Shown here piece by piece: positions 8,758 to 18,111 of a stretch of 34,068 bases of DNA. Within the stretch, counting starts at the first letter, position 1; every line of letters starts with the position of its first letter. The notes under the pieces were generated by a model. That model ran no database searches. It was not told where the DNA came from and saw nothing but the letters and a program-made list of their open reading frames with translations. The stretch lies in the NCBI GenBank assembly GCA_016871115.1, contig VFZP01000014.1, positions 1 through 34,068 of the forward strand, given 5' to 3'. The position numbers were made by a program, and so were the translations under genes. The stretch is from Acidobacteriota bacterium (GTDB lineage Bacteria > Acidobacteriota > Terriglobia > Bryobacterales > Bryobacteraceae).

Positions 8758-10473
8758 ATGCGCGTGCTGATTCGTCTTGCCGCCGCCGTTGCCGGTGTCG
8801 CTGTAATCGCCTGGACACAAGGGGTTTCCTCGCGCGTGGTGAAGCCGCAGCCGCGCGGAAAAGCCTCGGGCCTTCCGTTTCGCACCGGGTTTGTGGACGT
8901 GGCCGCCGAAGCCGGGCTCACGCATCCGGTGATTTACGGCGGCGACCAGGTGAAGCAGTACATCCTTGAAACCGTGGGCTGTGGCGTCGCGTGGATCGAC
9001 TATGACCGCGATGACTGGCTCGACCTTTTCCTGCTGAACGGCACGCGCATCGACGCCGCGCCGGTCCCCGGCGTCACCAATCGCCTTTACCGCAATGAGC
9101 GCAACGGCAAGTTCGCCGATGTGACCGAGAAGGCAGGGCTCGCACACCAGGGCTGGGCCGGGTCGGTCACCGCCGGCGACTACGACAATAACGGCTACCC
9201 GGACCTGTTCATCACCCAATACGGCCAGAACCTGCTCTACCGCAACAACGGCGACGGCACCTTCACCGATACCACTGCCGCGGCGGGGCTCCTGCGCCCG
9301 GAGACACGATGGGGCGGCGGCGCGGCGTTTGCCGATATCGACCGCGACGGCGACCTCGATCTGTTCGTGGCCAACTACCTGATTTTCGACATCAAGCGCG
9401 TACCGAAGCCGGGTCAGTCCGGCAACTGCAACTGGAAGGGTGTGCCGGTGAATTGCGGTCCGCGGGGGTTGCCGCCGGACCGCCATCAGCTCTACCGCAA
9501 CGACGGCGGCGGCAAATTCACCGACATCAGCGCGGCGTCCGGCGTGGGCAAAGCGGGCGGCAGTTACGGAATGACGGTGGTGCCGGCGGACCTGGATGGC
9601 GACGGCTGGACGGACTTCTTCGTGGCCTGCGATTCGACGCCCAGCTTCTTCTTCCGCAACAACCACGACGGCACGTTTTCTGAAAGCGGTCTCGAGCGCG
9701 GCATCGCACTGAACGAAGACGGCATGGAGCAGGCGGGCATGGGCGTGGGCGTGGGCGACTACAACCTGGATGGGCACCTCGATATCTTCAAAACGCATTT
9801 TGCCGACGACACCAACGTGCTGTACCGCAACGACGGCAAGGGGAACTTCGACGACGTGACGATTCAGTCCGGGCTCGGCGTGGAGACGCGCTACATCGGC
9901 TGGGGCGCGGCGATTACCGACCTGGACAACGACGGCCTGCCGGATCTGTTCGCCGTGACCGGCAACGTCTACCCCGAAATTGAAAAGCGCCTGCCGGCGT
10001 ATCCGTGGCGCACGCCGCGCGTGGTTTTCCGCAGCCTGGGCCTGCGGTTTGAAGAGCTGTTTGACGAAGCCGGGCCGGCGATTGCGCAGCCGCATGCAAG
10101 CCGCGGAGCGGCGTTTGGCGACTATGACAACGACGGGGACATCGACGCGGTGATGGTGAATCTCGGAGAGCCGCCGTCGCTGCTGCGCAACCAACTGCCG
10201 GCGGGCGGCGTCCATTGGCTCACGGTGGCGCTGGAAGGTACGCGTTCGAACCGCTCGGCCATCGGTGCGCGGGTGACTGCGCGCTACGGCGGCAAGGTGC
10301 AGGCGCAGGAGGTCGCCAGCCAGGGGAGTTTTTACTCGGTGAACGACCCGCGGCTGCACTTTGGCTTGGGCGCGGCGGCGGTGGCGGACCTTGAGATCCG
10401 GTGGCCGGATGGCCGCGTACAACGGTTGCCGCAGGTGAAGGCCGGGCAGATTCTGGCGGTGAAGGAGCCGTAG
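8758..10473 (+). CDS. CRTAC1-family protein with FG-GAP/VCBS repeats and ASPIC/UnbV domain (paralog 2)
   Basis: A 571-residue exported protein. Residues 1-22 are a leader (MRVLIRLAAAVAGVAVIAW). Several Ca-binding-like VCBS loops follow (DYDRDDWLDLFLLNG, GDYDNNGYPDLFIT, DIDRDGDLDLFVANY, DLDGDGWTDFFVA, DYNLDGHLDIFKTHF, DLDNDGLPDLFAVTG, DYDNDGDIDAVMVN). The C-terminal ASPIC/UnbV domain is complete (NRSAIGARVTARYGG, then SFYSVNDPRLHFGLG and WPDGRVQRLP). The start at 8758 was chosen over TTG 8671 because it begins the signal peptide. It is closely related to the protein at 1253, and the pair flanks the cytochrome/DUF1552/DUF1592 cluster. The next gene begins 3 bp after the stop. Confidence 0.9.
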   Translation: MRVLIRLAAAVAGVAVIAWTQGVSSRVVKPQPRGKASGLPFRTGFVDVAAEAGLTHPVIYGGDQVKQYILETVGCGVAWIDYDRDDWLDLFLLNGTRIDAAPVPGVTNRLYRNERNGKFADVTEKAGLAHQGWAGSVTAGDYDNNGYPDLFITQYGQNLLYRNNGDGTFTDTTAAAGLLRPETRWGGGAAFADIDRDGDLDLFVANYLIFDIKRVPKPGQSGNCNWKGVPVNCGPRGLPPDRHQLYRNDGGGKFTDISAASGVGKAGGSYGMTVVPADLDGDGWTDFFVACDSTPSFFFRNNHDGTFSESGLERGIALNEDGMEQAGMGVGVGDYNLDGHLDIFKTHFADDTNVLYRNDGKGNFDDVTIQSGLGVETRYIGWGAAITDLDNDGLPDLFAVTGNVYPEIEKRLPAYPWRTPRVVFRSLGLRFEELFDEAGPAIAQPHASRGAAFGDYDNDGDIDAVMVNLGEPPSLLRNQLPAGGVHWLTVALEGTRSNRSAIGARVTARYGGKVQAQEVASQGSFYSVNDPRLHFGLGAAAVADLEIRWPDGRVQRLPQVKAGQILAVKEP

Positions 10474-10476
10474 CGG

Positions 10477-11319
10477 GTGCGCTGGGATTTGGTTCTTTGG
10501 CTGGCGGCTCTGCCCGCCGCCGCGGCAGCGGCACAACCGCAGCCGGCGGATCTGCGTGAGTTGGTGCGGAAGTCCCTGAGCGGGTTGAAGAACGGCGAGG
10601 AGAACCGCGGCCGCTTTCTGTTCAAAGCCCGGAATGATCGTTCAGAACTGGACGCTTCGGGCAAGCCGATTTCCACACAGTCTTACGCCTGGGAGCGGAT
10701 TGAGATCGACGGTTTCACCTTTGGCCGCACGCTGGAGCGCAATGGCAGGGCGTTGACGGCCGAGGAACGCAAGGCCGAGGAGGCCGCGATCGAGGGCCGG
10801 TTGGCAGAGTTGAAGGCACCCACGCAGAAGGCGAGCGTAACGCGGCGTGCCTCTGCCGGGCGTCGAGGCGCTGAGGAAGATTGGTTCCTGGAATTCCCGG
10901 ACGCGCTCGAGTTCAAGTTGCTGGGCGAGCTTGGGATGGACGGACGCGCTGTGCTGCATCTGGACGCGCAACCGAGGGCGGGCTACCGGGCGCGAAACAT
11001 GCGCGCGCGGGTGTTCGAAAAAATGAAGGGACAGATCTGGCTGGACAAAGCCACGTCGGAACTGGTGCAGGCGGACGCCGAGATGTTCGACACGGTGAGC
11101 GTCGGCTTCGGGATCCTCGGACGGATCGACAAGGGCACCCGCTTTCAGATGCACCGGCGCATCATGCCCGATGGTTCCTGGCTGACTGACCGCCAGCGGA
11201 TCCGCTTTGGCGCGCGGATCATGCTGGTAAAGAACCTGCGCAACGAGTCCTTCACCGAGTGGACCGACTTCCGCCCGCGTGCAAAATCAGCGGCGGCTAG
11301 TCCTGTGACAAGACCTTGA
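10477..11319 (+). CDS. Exported protein, distantly LolA-like (function unknown)
   Basis: A 280-residue product starting at GTG 10477, 3 bp after the CRTAC1 stop, so probably co-transcribed with it. Residues 1-20 are a signal peptide (LVLWLAALPAAAAAAQ). The mature part has an Arg/Lys-rich first half (ENRGRFLFKARNDRSELDA) and then a beta-rich region (RARVFEKMKGQIWLDKATSE, LVQADAEMFDTVSVGFGILG, FTEWTDFRPR). The alternating beta pattern resembles acidobacterial outer-membrane lipoprotein-sorting (LolA-like) proteins, but I see no diagnostic motif. The last 23 bp overlap the convergent JAB-like gene. Confidence 0.7.
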   Translation: MRWDLVLWLAALPAAAAAAQPQPADLRELVRKSLSGLKNGEENRGRFLFKARNDRSELDASGKPISTQSYAWERIEIDGFTFGRTLERNGRALTAEERKAEEAAIEGRLAELKAPTQKASVTRRASAGRRGAEEDWFLEFPDALEFKLLGELGMDGRAVLHLDAQPRAGYRARNMRARVFEKMKGQIWLDKATSELVQADAEMFDTVSVGFGILGRIDKGTRFQMHRRIMPDGSWLTDRQRIRFGARIMLVKNLRNESFTEWTDFRPRAKSAAASPVTRP

Positions 11320-12241
11320 AGTCCATCGACTCAGCCACCGACACACGGTCGGCGATCTGCACTTCGAGCCGGAACCGCACGTTGTTACTGGCGCGGCGGT
11401 ACACCACGCTGCCGTTGCGCAACTGGTCCGCGTCGAGCGCAACGACCTTTTGCGCGCCGCCGTCATTGATCACCAGCGAGCCCTTGGACTGTTCGTGTAT
11501 GGGCCTGGAATCGCGATTCCAACGGACGTGCAAGCTGTCGCCTCCCGACGGCGTGACGGTGAGATGCAAGGAGTAAGGATCAGGCCGCAGGCTGGCGGGC
11601 AGTGAGTTCCGCTGGCTCATCGCAATCTGCAGGCCCAGCGCCGTGCCCAGAACCAGGAAGACAATCGACAGCGGCAACCATACCCATCCGGACTTGAACT
11701 TCGTGCCCGCACCGGCGTCCGATTCTTGCCCAGCCACCTCGGCGGCCGGCATGCCAAACGATGGCACAGCCGATGCGAACGGCCCGGATGAATCGATGGG
11801 GGCTCCTGGCGGAGGAACCGCCACTGGACCGCGGCCTTCCTGACACACCGCAGCCGCCGCGGCAGCCTGCGGAGGAACAGAAGCGGCAGCAACGGCCGCT
11901 GCCCGCGCCGCGGCGCCGGGACGCACAGCCGGCCCGGTAGCGCCACTTAACTCGCGCCGCCGGGATGGAAATTCCTGATAGGAAGACTGCGCGCGGATGT
12001 TACCGTTTTCGCGAAAGAAGATGCCCGCTTGACTGACCCGCGTGGCAAATGGCTTCACCACCAGACAGATCTCTTCAGCCGACGGAAAGAACTGATTGAA
12101 CAGCTCAATGTCTTCCTCGGCGAGGCTCAACCCCTCGCGCGTGTGACTGCGATAGTAACCCACCGCGCAGGTTTGCTTGGCCTCACCCGGCGACCACTTT
12201 TCGAGAGTGCTCTTGAAGCGGTCAAGTTCATCGCCCGACAA
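11297..12241 (-). pseudogene. JAB/MPN-like membrane protein, C-terminal part downstream of an in-frame ochre
   Basis: A 314-residue frame from TTG 12241, continuous with 12245-12523 apart from TAA at 12245-12247. Residues 1-85 are the second half of a JAB1/MPN domain (CAVGYYRSHTREGLSLAEED, then LVVKPFATRVSQAGIFF). The JAMM His-x-His is Arg-Ser-His (31-33), so the first zinc-ligand His is absent and protease activity is unlikely. A Pro/Ala-rich linker (about 95-180), one membrane helix (about 185-207) and a C-terminal beta-sandwich-like domain follow (LHLTVTPSGGDSLHVRWNRD, ending DFKVLSQD). From memory this architecture recurs in Acidobacteriota, with the YRSHTR variant conserved. The second frame could be restarted at TTG, but the split cuts through the fold. 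Confidence 0.65.
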
Positions 12242-12244
12242 TTG

Positions 12245-12523
12245 TTAGGTTGCGCCGCGTGAATTCTGGCAAGGTACGGGCCCATAGTCCTCAACCGTCA
12301 CCACCGGCCGGCCCGAAGACCGGTCAATTGACCCGAGGAGGATGCCGCCCATCTCGACGCCGCGCCGTGGGATTGCGCCGAAGCCGCGCATGACTTCCTG
12401 GAGCAGGCGGTCTACAAAGGCAAGGCTCAGCTTGACCGCAACGGACCTCCCGGCGATTTCCCAGGTATAGAATTCCGAACTCGTATCGGCCGATGGCATG
12501 GGGGGAAGCGAAGTCCCTTTCAC
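12245..12523 (-). pseudogene. JAB/MPN-like membrane protein, N-terminal part
   Basis: A 92-residue frame (GTG 12523, or ATG 12499 giving MPSADTSSEFYTWE) containing the first half of an MPN fold: LSLAFVDRLLQEVMRGFGAI, then RRGVEMGGILLG with the conserved Glu that normally contacts the JAMM zinc-bound water, then VEDYGPVPCQNSRGAT. It stops at TAA (12245-12247) exactly where the family continues with a short strand, and the same frame carries on for 314 residues. A single substitution would restore it, either TAA from CAA or from a Tyr codon. Whether this is a real nonsense mutation or a consensus error cannot be decided from the sequence. Confidence 0.65.
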
Positions 12524-12682
12524 CTTAGCGCCAATCTTTTTCCAATTTGCCGCCTTTGCCCTTGGTGACGGCGCAAGCAGCCTCAGTAGGGGAATCGGCG
12601 CGCTAGGGCGAAACCTTTAGGGTGTCCCGAATGGGCAGCGGCTACTCCGAACAACCACTTAGTTGAGGCCGGGCTGCGTTCT

Positions 12683-13447
12683 TCAGGGGGCCTTCGGGAG
12701 CACGATCCCGCCATCGACGCGCAGGATCGCCCCGGTGATGTAGGAGGCGTCTGGAGAAACCAGAAAACGCGCGGCGCGGGCAATCTCCGCCGGCGTCCCC
12801 AACCGGCCCAGCGGGAGCCTCGCGCCTTCTTCGCGGATCTGTTCCTCGGTATAGAAGGTGCGTTCGCCGGGCGTGTCGGTCCAGCCGGGCTCAATGACGT
12901 TGACGCGGATACGGTGCGGCGCCAGTTCGGCGGCCCAGGTGAGCGCCATCTGGTTCACCGCTGCCTTGGCGCCGTTGTAGGAGGTGGAGCGGGGGAAAGC
13001 ACGCTCGGCATGGACGGAGCTGATCATGACGATGCTGCCGCCCCGGCCGGAAGCAGCCATCTGGCGCGCCGCGAATTGCGAGCAATGAAAGGTGCCCCAC
13101 AGGATCACTTGCCAGACAGGGGCCACGTCGTCCGGCTCCAGTTCGAGGAGCGATTTGCGGATATTGATGGCGGCGTTGTTGATCAGAATGTCCACTGCGC
13201 CGGCGGAGGCAAACAGCGCTTCCATGGCGGCACGGTTGCCGACGTCGGCCTGTTGGTAGAGCACCTCGGCGCCGGCATTCTGGACGTCACGGATCGTTTG
13301 GCGGGTAACTTCGTCTTCTGATGCCCGTACATCGCAAAGCACCACGCGCGCTGCGCCGGCGCGAGCCAGTTCCACCGCGCACGCCGCGCCGATGCCCCTC
13401 GCTGCGCCTGTTATCAGAGCCGTTTGCCCGGCCAGGACAGTTGCCAT
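12683..13447 (-). CDS. Short-chain dehydrogenase/reductase (classical SDR)
   Basis: A 254-residue NAD(P)-dependent oxidoreductase with a Rossmann fold. The cofactor motif TGAARGIG is near residues 12-19, an acidic residue follows beta-2 (LCDVRA, suggesting a preference for NAD), NNAAINIR is the NNAG-type motif, and the catalytic Ser-Tyr-Lys are visible in MISSVHAER and YNGAK. A PGW motif and the C-terminal GAILRVDGGIVLP are also typical. The start at 13447 was chosen because it places the first beta strand directly after MATVLAG; the 18-bp upstream extension adds nothing. It lies 20 bp after the CpaE-like gene on the same strand. The substrate is unknown; FabG-like or sugar-acid dehydrogenases are the nearest general types. 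Confidence 0.88.
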   Translation of the reverse strand: MATVLAGQTALITGAARGIGAACAVELARAGAARVVLCDVRASEDEVTRQTIRDVQNAGAEVLYQQADVGNRAAMEALFASAGAVDILINNAAINIRKSLLELEPDDVAPVWQVILWGTFHCSQFAARQMAASGRGGSIVMISSVHAERAFPRSTSYNGAKAAVNQMALTWAAELAPHRIRVNVIEPGWTDTPGERTFYTEEQIREEGARLPLGRLGTPAEIARAARFLVSPDASYITGAILRVDGGIVLPKAP

Positions 13448-13467
13448 GGCGGCATGATAGCGCAAGA

Positions 13468-14649
13468 TCAGGCGCGTGTTGGAGTGACCGTGAAGTATTC
13501 GAGGAAGTTCTTTTTCTTCTTCGCACCCAGCTTGGGCCCGGACTGTTCGAGCACTGAGTGGCTCAACTGCGTGAACTGCTTGCCGAGTTCGGTGGAGGAG
13601 TCAATCTCGCGGCCCGTGGTGAGTGCGTTGTGCACGCCGCGATAATCGTTCGGGAACTCCTGGTAGACCGGCACGCCGAGCAGCGATTGGATCTGCACGG
13701 TGCTGATTATCGGCCGCTTCTGCGCCCGGTTCATCAGAATAGAGACCTTGTCGCCGAGGTCCATCGATTGCAGCAGGCTGAGCTTCTGGCGGGCCAGATG
13801 CAGCGACGGGATTCCCGGCGTGCATACAATGCACACCTTCTTGCAGTCCTGCATCACTTCAATGAAGAACTTCTCCATGTTGCCGCTGAGATCAATACAG
13901 ATAGAGCTGTAGAACTGGCGTGCAAACGAGACCAGTTGCCGGACCTGCATGGGGTCAATGTGGGTCTGAGAGTCCAAACGCCCAGCGGGCAAAACGTCGA
14001 GCTTGCCAATCGAGGCCACCAGTTGTGGCCAAGGATGCTCGTCCAGCTTGGACGCGTTTTCGGCAGCTTCGTAGATGGTATAGACATTGTCCAGCTTCAG
14101 CATGAAGCCGACCAGCCCGGAGTTGAGATCCAGATCCATCATCAGAACGTGGCTATCCGGCATGCGCGACATGGCCACGGCAGTGTTTAAGGCAATAGTA
14201 GTGGCGCCAGCTCCTGCCTTGGAGGGCGGAAAGCAAAACACGTTGTCGGAAAACTCAATCTTGGCCGGGCGCTTGTCCAGTTGCTCGGCCAGCCGGTTGA
14301 TGGTGACCTTGTACGACTGGCTCTCAAACGGATAGGCAAGGCACTCGCGCACGCCCACTTGCATGAGATTGAGGAGCACTTGCGGATCGCAGGCGCGGTC
14401 AATCGCCACCACCTGACACCCGGGCAGGGTCTCTTCGATCCCCCGCAGCATTTCCTTGGCTTTGGCTAGATCTTCGATGCTGAGAAAGACGATCTGCGGC
14501 GCGTTGGCGCGGAGAAACCGCTCCAAATCGTAACCGGACGGGTAACGGTCGGAGAGCTTCATAAGCCCCACCTGCCCCTGACTTCGGATCATTTCCGAAA
14601 GGCGCGAGGCCATGTCGGCATCTGGCGAAACTATCACTGCGCGCAACAT
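13468..14649 (-). CDS. CpaE-like receiver/MinD-ParA ATPase
   Basis: A 393-residue protein. Residues 1-120 form a response-regulator-like domain (MLRAVIVSPDADMASRLSEM). The rest is a MinD/ParA-type P-loop domain with a deviant Walker A, KAGAGATT (near 150-157). It retains the signature Lys but has Ala in place of the second Lys, as CpaE proteins typically do. A VLMMDLDLNSG Walker-A' segment and a SICIDLSGNMEKFF Walker-B region follow. CpaE proteins position pilus (Tad/Flp) machinery at the pole, yet no tad, cpa or flp genes are in this window. The start at 14649 was chosen as the Met that begins the receiver fold. The 153-bp region to the divergent gene at 14803 presumably carries both promoters. 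Confidence 0.8.
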   Translation of the reverse strand: MLRAVIVSPDADMASRLSEMIRSQGQVGLMKLSDRYPSGYDLERFLRANAPQIVFLSIEDLAKAKEMLRGIEETLPGCQVVAIDRACDPQVLLNLMQVGVRECLAYPFESQSYKVTINRLAEQLDKRPAKIEFSDNVFCFPPSKAGAGATTIALNTAVAMSRMPDSHVLMMDLDLNSGLVGFMLKLDNVYTIYEAAENASKLDEHPWPQLVASIGKLDVLPAGRLDSQTHIDPMQVRQLVSFARQFYSSICIDLSGNMEKFFIEVMQDCKKVCIVCTPGIPSLHLARQKLSLLQSMDLGDKVSILMNRAQKRPIISTVQIQSLLGVPVYQEFPNDYRGVHNALTTGREIDSSTELGKQFTQLSHSVLEQSGPKLGAKKKKNFLEYFTVTPTRA

Positions 14650-14802
14650 TGTCGTCTCCAGTTTCAACAATAAAGCGTTCCTACGAGACGAACAATCAAA
14701 CGGCAACACTAGACCGGCAATTGGAAACCCGTTAGACAATCTCGGCCGGGCGGGAGATTTCTAAGGTGTTCCGCCGAGCCCTGCGTGGGGTAAGCTGCCC
14801 GT

Positions 14803-15123
14803 ATGGCCAAGCCTACCCCTCGCAAACCTTCTGACCTGTGGGAAGTTGAGTGTCCGTGCTGTGACGCTACTCTGCGCATCGATCCGGAAACGCGCGCGGT
14901 GATCACGCACCAAGCTAAGGAAAAGCCCGCTCCGGTGGAGGATCTGGCCGCTGCCGTGCGCCGCTTAAAAGAAGAAGAGGCACAGCGGGGCGACAAGTTC
15001 CAGAAGCATATGGACGACCAGCGCAACCGCCAGGCTGTGTTGAACAAGAAGTTCGACGAGTTGTTCAAACAGGCCCACGAAGACCCCACCTCGCTCCAGC
15101 CCAAACCGAAAGTCTGGGATTGA
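14803..15123 (+). CDS. Small zinc-ribbon/coiled-coil protein, conserved hypothetical
   Basis: A 106-residue soluble protein with a single CPCC knuckle (VECPCCDATLRIDPETRAVI) that resembles half of a zinc ribbon. A Glu/Lys-rich predicted helix follows (EDLAAAVRRLKEEEAQRGDK through RNRQAVLNKKFDELFKQ), and the C-terminus is LQPKPKVWD. I believe similar proteins occur in Acidobacteriota but know of no function. A single CxxC could dimerise to complete a metal site. It stands alone between the divergent CpaE-like gene and the PadR locus. Confidence 0.7.
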   Translation: MAKPTPRKPSDLWEVECPCCDATLRIDPETRAVITHQAKEKPAPVEDLAAAVRRLKEEEAQRGDKFQKHMDDQRNRQAVLNKKFDELFKQAHEDPTSLQPKPKVWD

Positions 15124-15133
15124 TGCCTTGACA

Positions 15134-15149
15134 TTCTACATATATAGAA
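15134..15149 (+). promoter_or_regulatory. PadR-type operator, imperfect palindrome
   Basis: TTCTACATATATAGAA is an AT-rich inverted repeat (TTCTA arms) in an otherwise GC-rich region, directly preceded by TTGACA (15128-15133), a good -35 hexamer. Such palindromes are typical sites for PadR repressors of ADOP permease genes. The PadR frame opens 2 bp after the site, closer than any normal operator-to-start distance. Confidence 0.65.
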
Positions 15150-15150
15150 T

Positions 15151-15456
15151 TTGCGGGGCGCCCTGGACCTGCTTGTTTTAAAGACGCTCGCGCCTGCGCC
15201 GCTTCACGGCTACGGCATCGCGCAGCGCATCCTGATTACGTCGCGTGAAGTGTTGGACGTGCAGCAGGGCTCGCTCGACCCCGCCCTCCACCGCCTGGAG
15301 CGCAAGGGCCTGCTCTCCTCCGAGTGGAAAGAATTGGAAAACGGCCGCATGGCGAAGTTCTACGCGCTGACCGCGTTCGGCCAGCAGCAACTCGCCGACG
15401 AACTGGAGCAATGGCGCAACTACTCGCGCGCCATCGGCTGGGTGTTGGAGGGCTAA
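15151..15456 (+). CDS. PadR-family transcriptional regulator, N-terminally shortened
   Basis: A 101-residue winged-helix regulator: GALDLLVLKTLAPAPLHGYG, then IAQRI, LDVQQGSLDPALHRLERKGL with the DNA-recognition region, and FYALTAFGQQQLADELEQW. Homologs normally have about 10 residues before (Q)GTLDLL. Here a TAG (15143-15145) blocks upstream extension, so the only start is TTG 15151 next to the operator, with no Shine-Dalgarno. Either the message is leaderless or a short deletion removed the -10, ribosome-binding site and first codons. The ADOP pseudogene follows 5 bp after the stop, the usual pairing in which PadR represses the permease operon. Given the decay of the permease, this regulator may also be non-functional. 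Confidence 0.75.
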   Translation: MRGALDLLVLKTLAPAPLHGYGIAQRILITSREVLDVQQGSLDPALHRLERKGLLSSEWKELENGRMAKFYALTAFGQQQLADELEQWRNYSRAIGWVLEG

Positions 15457-15461
15457 CCGCG

Positions 15462-17993
15462 ATGCGCTGGCCGTGGCACAAAGCAGAGACTGAACTCGAC
15501 CGCGAGCTCGAATTCCGCCTCGATGAACTGGCCGCGGCGTTCGAGCGCCAGGGCCTCAGTCACAAGGAAGCCCGCGCAAAGGCGCGGCGCGAGTTCGGCG
15601 GCGTCGATCGTGCCAAAGAGCAGTGCCGCGATGAACGCCGCTAGCAGCCGCTCGCCACGCTGGGGCAGGAGGTGCGCTTCGGTTTACGCATGATGGGCCG
15701 CGCGCCGCTCTTCACCGCCGCCGCCGTGCTTTCGCTCGCGCTGGGCATCGGGGCCAACACCGCCATCCTGTCGCTGATGCAAGGGCTGTTGTGGCGTACG
15801 CTCGATTCACTGGCGCCGGAGCAGATCTCCGAAGTGCTGTGGGAGGCCAAGGCCGCGCCCTAGGGGCTGGACGACCTGATGAGCGGCAACATGTTCCGCG
15901 ACGGCGCGGGCTTGGCCGCGGATTACTTCAGCGTGCGCGCTTTTGAGACGCTGCGAGACCGCGCCGCCGGGCGCGCTGAGATTGCCGCGCATCGAAACCC
16001 GGAAGATGTGAGCGTCAGCTCTTCGCGCGGCGCCGCCGTGGTAGTGACGTACCAATTCTGGGAGTCGCACCTCGGCTCAGACCCGGCTATTGTGGGCCGC
16101 GCCCTGCGCATCAACGACCGCAGCTACACCGCAGCGGGCGTGCTCCAGCGCAGTTTTACGGGCATACGGCTGGGCGACACCACTGACCTGTACACTTCGC
16201 TATGCAAGGCGCCGGACTTGCTTGAGACACGTAGCTGGCTGGCGCGGCATTGGGACCGGCCGCGGTCTTGGTTTCTGCACATGATCGCGCGCCGCTCGCC
16301 GGAGATGACCGCCGAAGCCATGGCGCGTTCGCTCGATCCGGTGTTTGCCTCCACGCGGGAGGGCACACTCAAAGAGCCCGCCACCGCGCCGCGTCTGCGC
16401 TTCCAAGACGGCTCGCACGGGCTCGGCGGCCTGCGCCGCGAGTTCGGCAATCCATTCTCGGTGCTGCTCACGCTGGTGACCTTGGTGTTGCTGATTGCCT
16501 GTGCCAATATCGCCAATCTCCTGCTGGCTCGCGCCGGCGCACGCAGGCAGGAGGTATCGATTCGCGCGTCGCTCGGCGGCGGCCGCGCGCGGCTGGTGCG
16601 CCAGTTCGTCACCAGGAGTTTGATGCTGGCGCTGGCGGGCGGTTTGCTGAGCATCGCCGTGGCGCGCCCGGTAGCGCAGGCGGCGTTGACGTTGTTGCCG
16701 GCTGAGATCGGCGCATTCCGGCTGGACCTTTCCTTCGACACTCGCGCGGCCGGGTACACCCTCACGCTGACGGCGCTGACGCGCTGCTGTTCGGGCTCTA
16801 CCCCACGTTCCGCGTGACGCGCGGGGATCTCGGAGCGGGTTCGCTATCCATGGCGCCGGGCCGCTTGCTGATCGCCGCCCAGGTCTCCATCGGCGTGTTG
16901 TTGCTTGCCGCGGCGTTCGCCTTCACCGGGCGCCTTGCCGATCTGGCCAACCGCGACGCCGGCATAGCGCGCAGCCGGCTGTTGCTGTTCGATGTCAAAC
17001 CCGGGCAATCCGGTTACGAGGGTCCGTGGCTTCGGCAGTTCTCGCTCGACCTTGAACGCAAGCTCGGCGAGGCCCCGGCGTGGAAGCGGTGGCGCTGGCA
17101 CGGGTCCGGCCTCTGAGCGGCGGCGGGTGGGGTGAGAGAATCCAGTTCGACGGCCAGCCCAAGGCGATCCCGGTCTTGGTGAACGCCGTCTCATCCGGCC
17201 ATTTCAGCGCCATGGGGATTGACATCACCGCCGGGCACGGGCTCACTCCGCGGGACTCGCGCGACCAGGCTTACACAGCAGTGGTCAGCGAGGAAATGGC
17301 GTGGCAACTCGGCTCACATGCGCTCGGCGCCCGGTTTCGCGACGGCGACAGGAAGTTCGAGGTAGTGGGCATCGCGCGCCGCGCACGGCACGACTCGATG
17401 GCGCGCCAGTCCGCGCCCGTGCTCTACCTGCCCCATCCGCTTGAGCACGACGCCATGACGGTTGTGGTCCGCACGCGCACCGCTCCGGCGGGGATGATCG
17501 AACCCGTCCGCCGTACCGTGGCTGAGCTCGACCCTGCCTTGCCCATCGTCGGCGCGCTCACGATGGATCAGCAGATCGGCGAAACGCTACGCCGCGAGCG
17601 CCTGTTTGCGTGGCTGTGCGGCTGCTTCGGCGTGCTGGCTCTCACGCTGTGCGCGATCGGCCTCTACGGCGTGCTCTCGTACGCCACGGCGCGGCGTGCG
17701 CGCGAGATTGGCATCCGCATGGCGCTCGGTGCAACGCCCCAAACGGTGCTGCGCATGGTGCTCGGCGAGGGCTCGCGGTCGCCCGCGCCGGCCTTGCCAT
17801 CGGTGCACCGATGGCGTGGTTCCTCGCGCGGCGCTATGTGGATCACGAGCGCTTCGGCCTGGAAGGGTCGCTCGAAGCCGCGCCGCTGGGATGGGCCGTC
17901 GCGGTGCTGGCGCTCGCTGCACTCATTGCGGTGTTGCTGCCTGCGTGGCGCGCTTCGTCGGCCGATCCAGCCCGGGTGCTGCGCGAAAACTAG
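15462..17993 (+). pseudogene. ADOP-type (FtsX/MacB-like) ABC permease, degraded
   Basis: A continuous homology of about 840 residues is spread over several frames. 15462-16790 contains the cytoplasmic N-terminal ADOP helix region (ELDRELEFRLDELAAAFERQ), the first membrane segment (LFTAAAVLSLALGIGANTAI), a MacB-like periplasmic domain and LLIACANIANLLLARAGARR. It carries in-frame TAGs at 15642-15644 and 15861-15863. Near 16790 the frame shifts (RVTRGDL), near 17090 it shifts again (RVRPLSGGGW), and near 17775 a third time, ending AWRASSADPARVLREN. ADOP permeases are an Acidobacteriota family fused at the N-terminus to a PadR-linked domain and presumed to be MacB-type exporters. Five lesions make a functional product very unlikely. 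Confidence 0.88.
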
Positions 17994-18111
17994 AGTGGTC
18001 TCCCTCCTCGCCACAGCTTCTTCCGCGAAAGCGATGTAACGTTCCGTCGCTGGCTTGCACTACCTGTTCGAATCGCCTCCAAGTATCGATTCGCAAAAGG
18101 AGATCGCCAAA

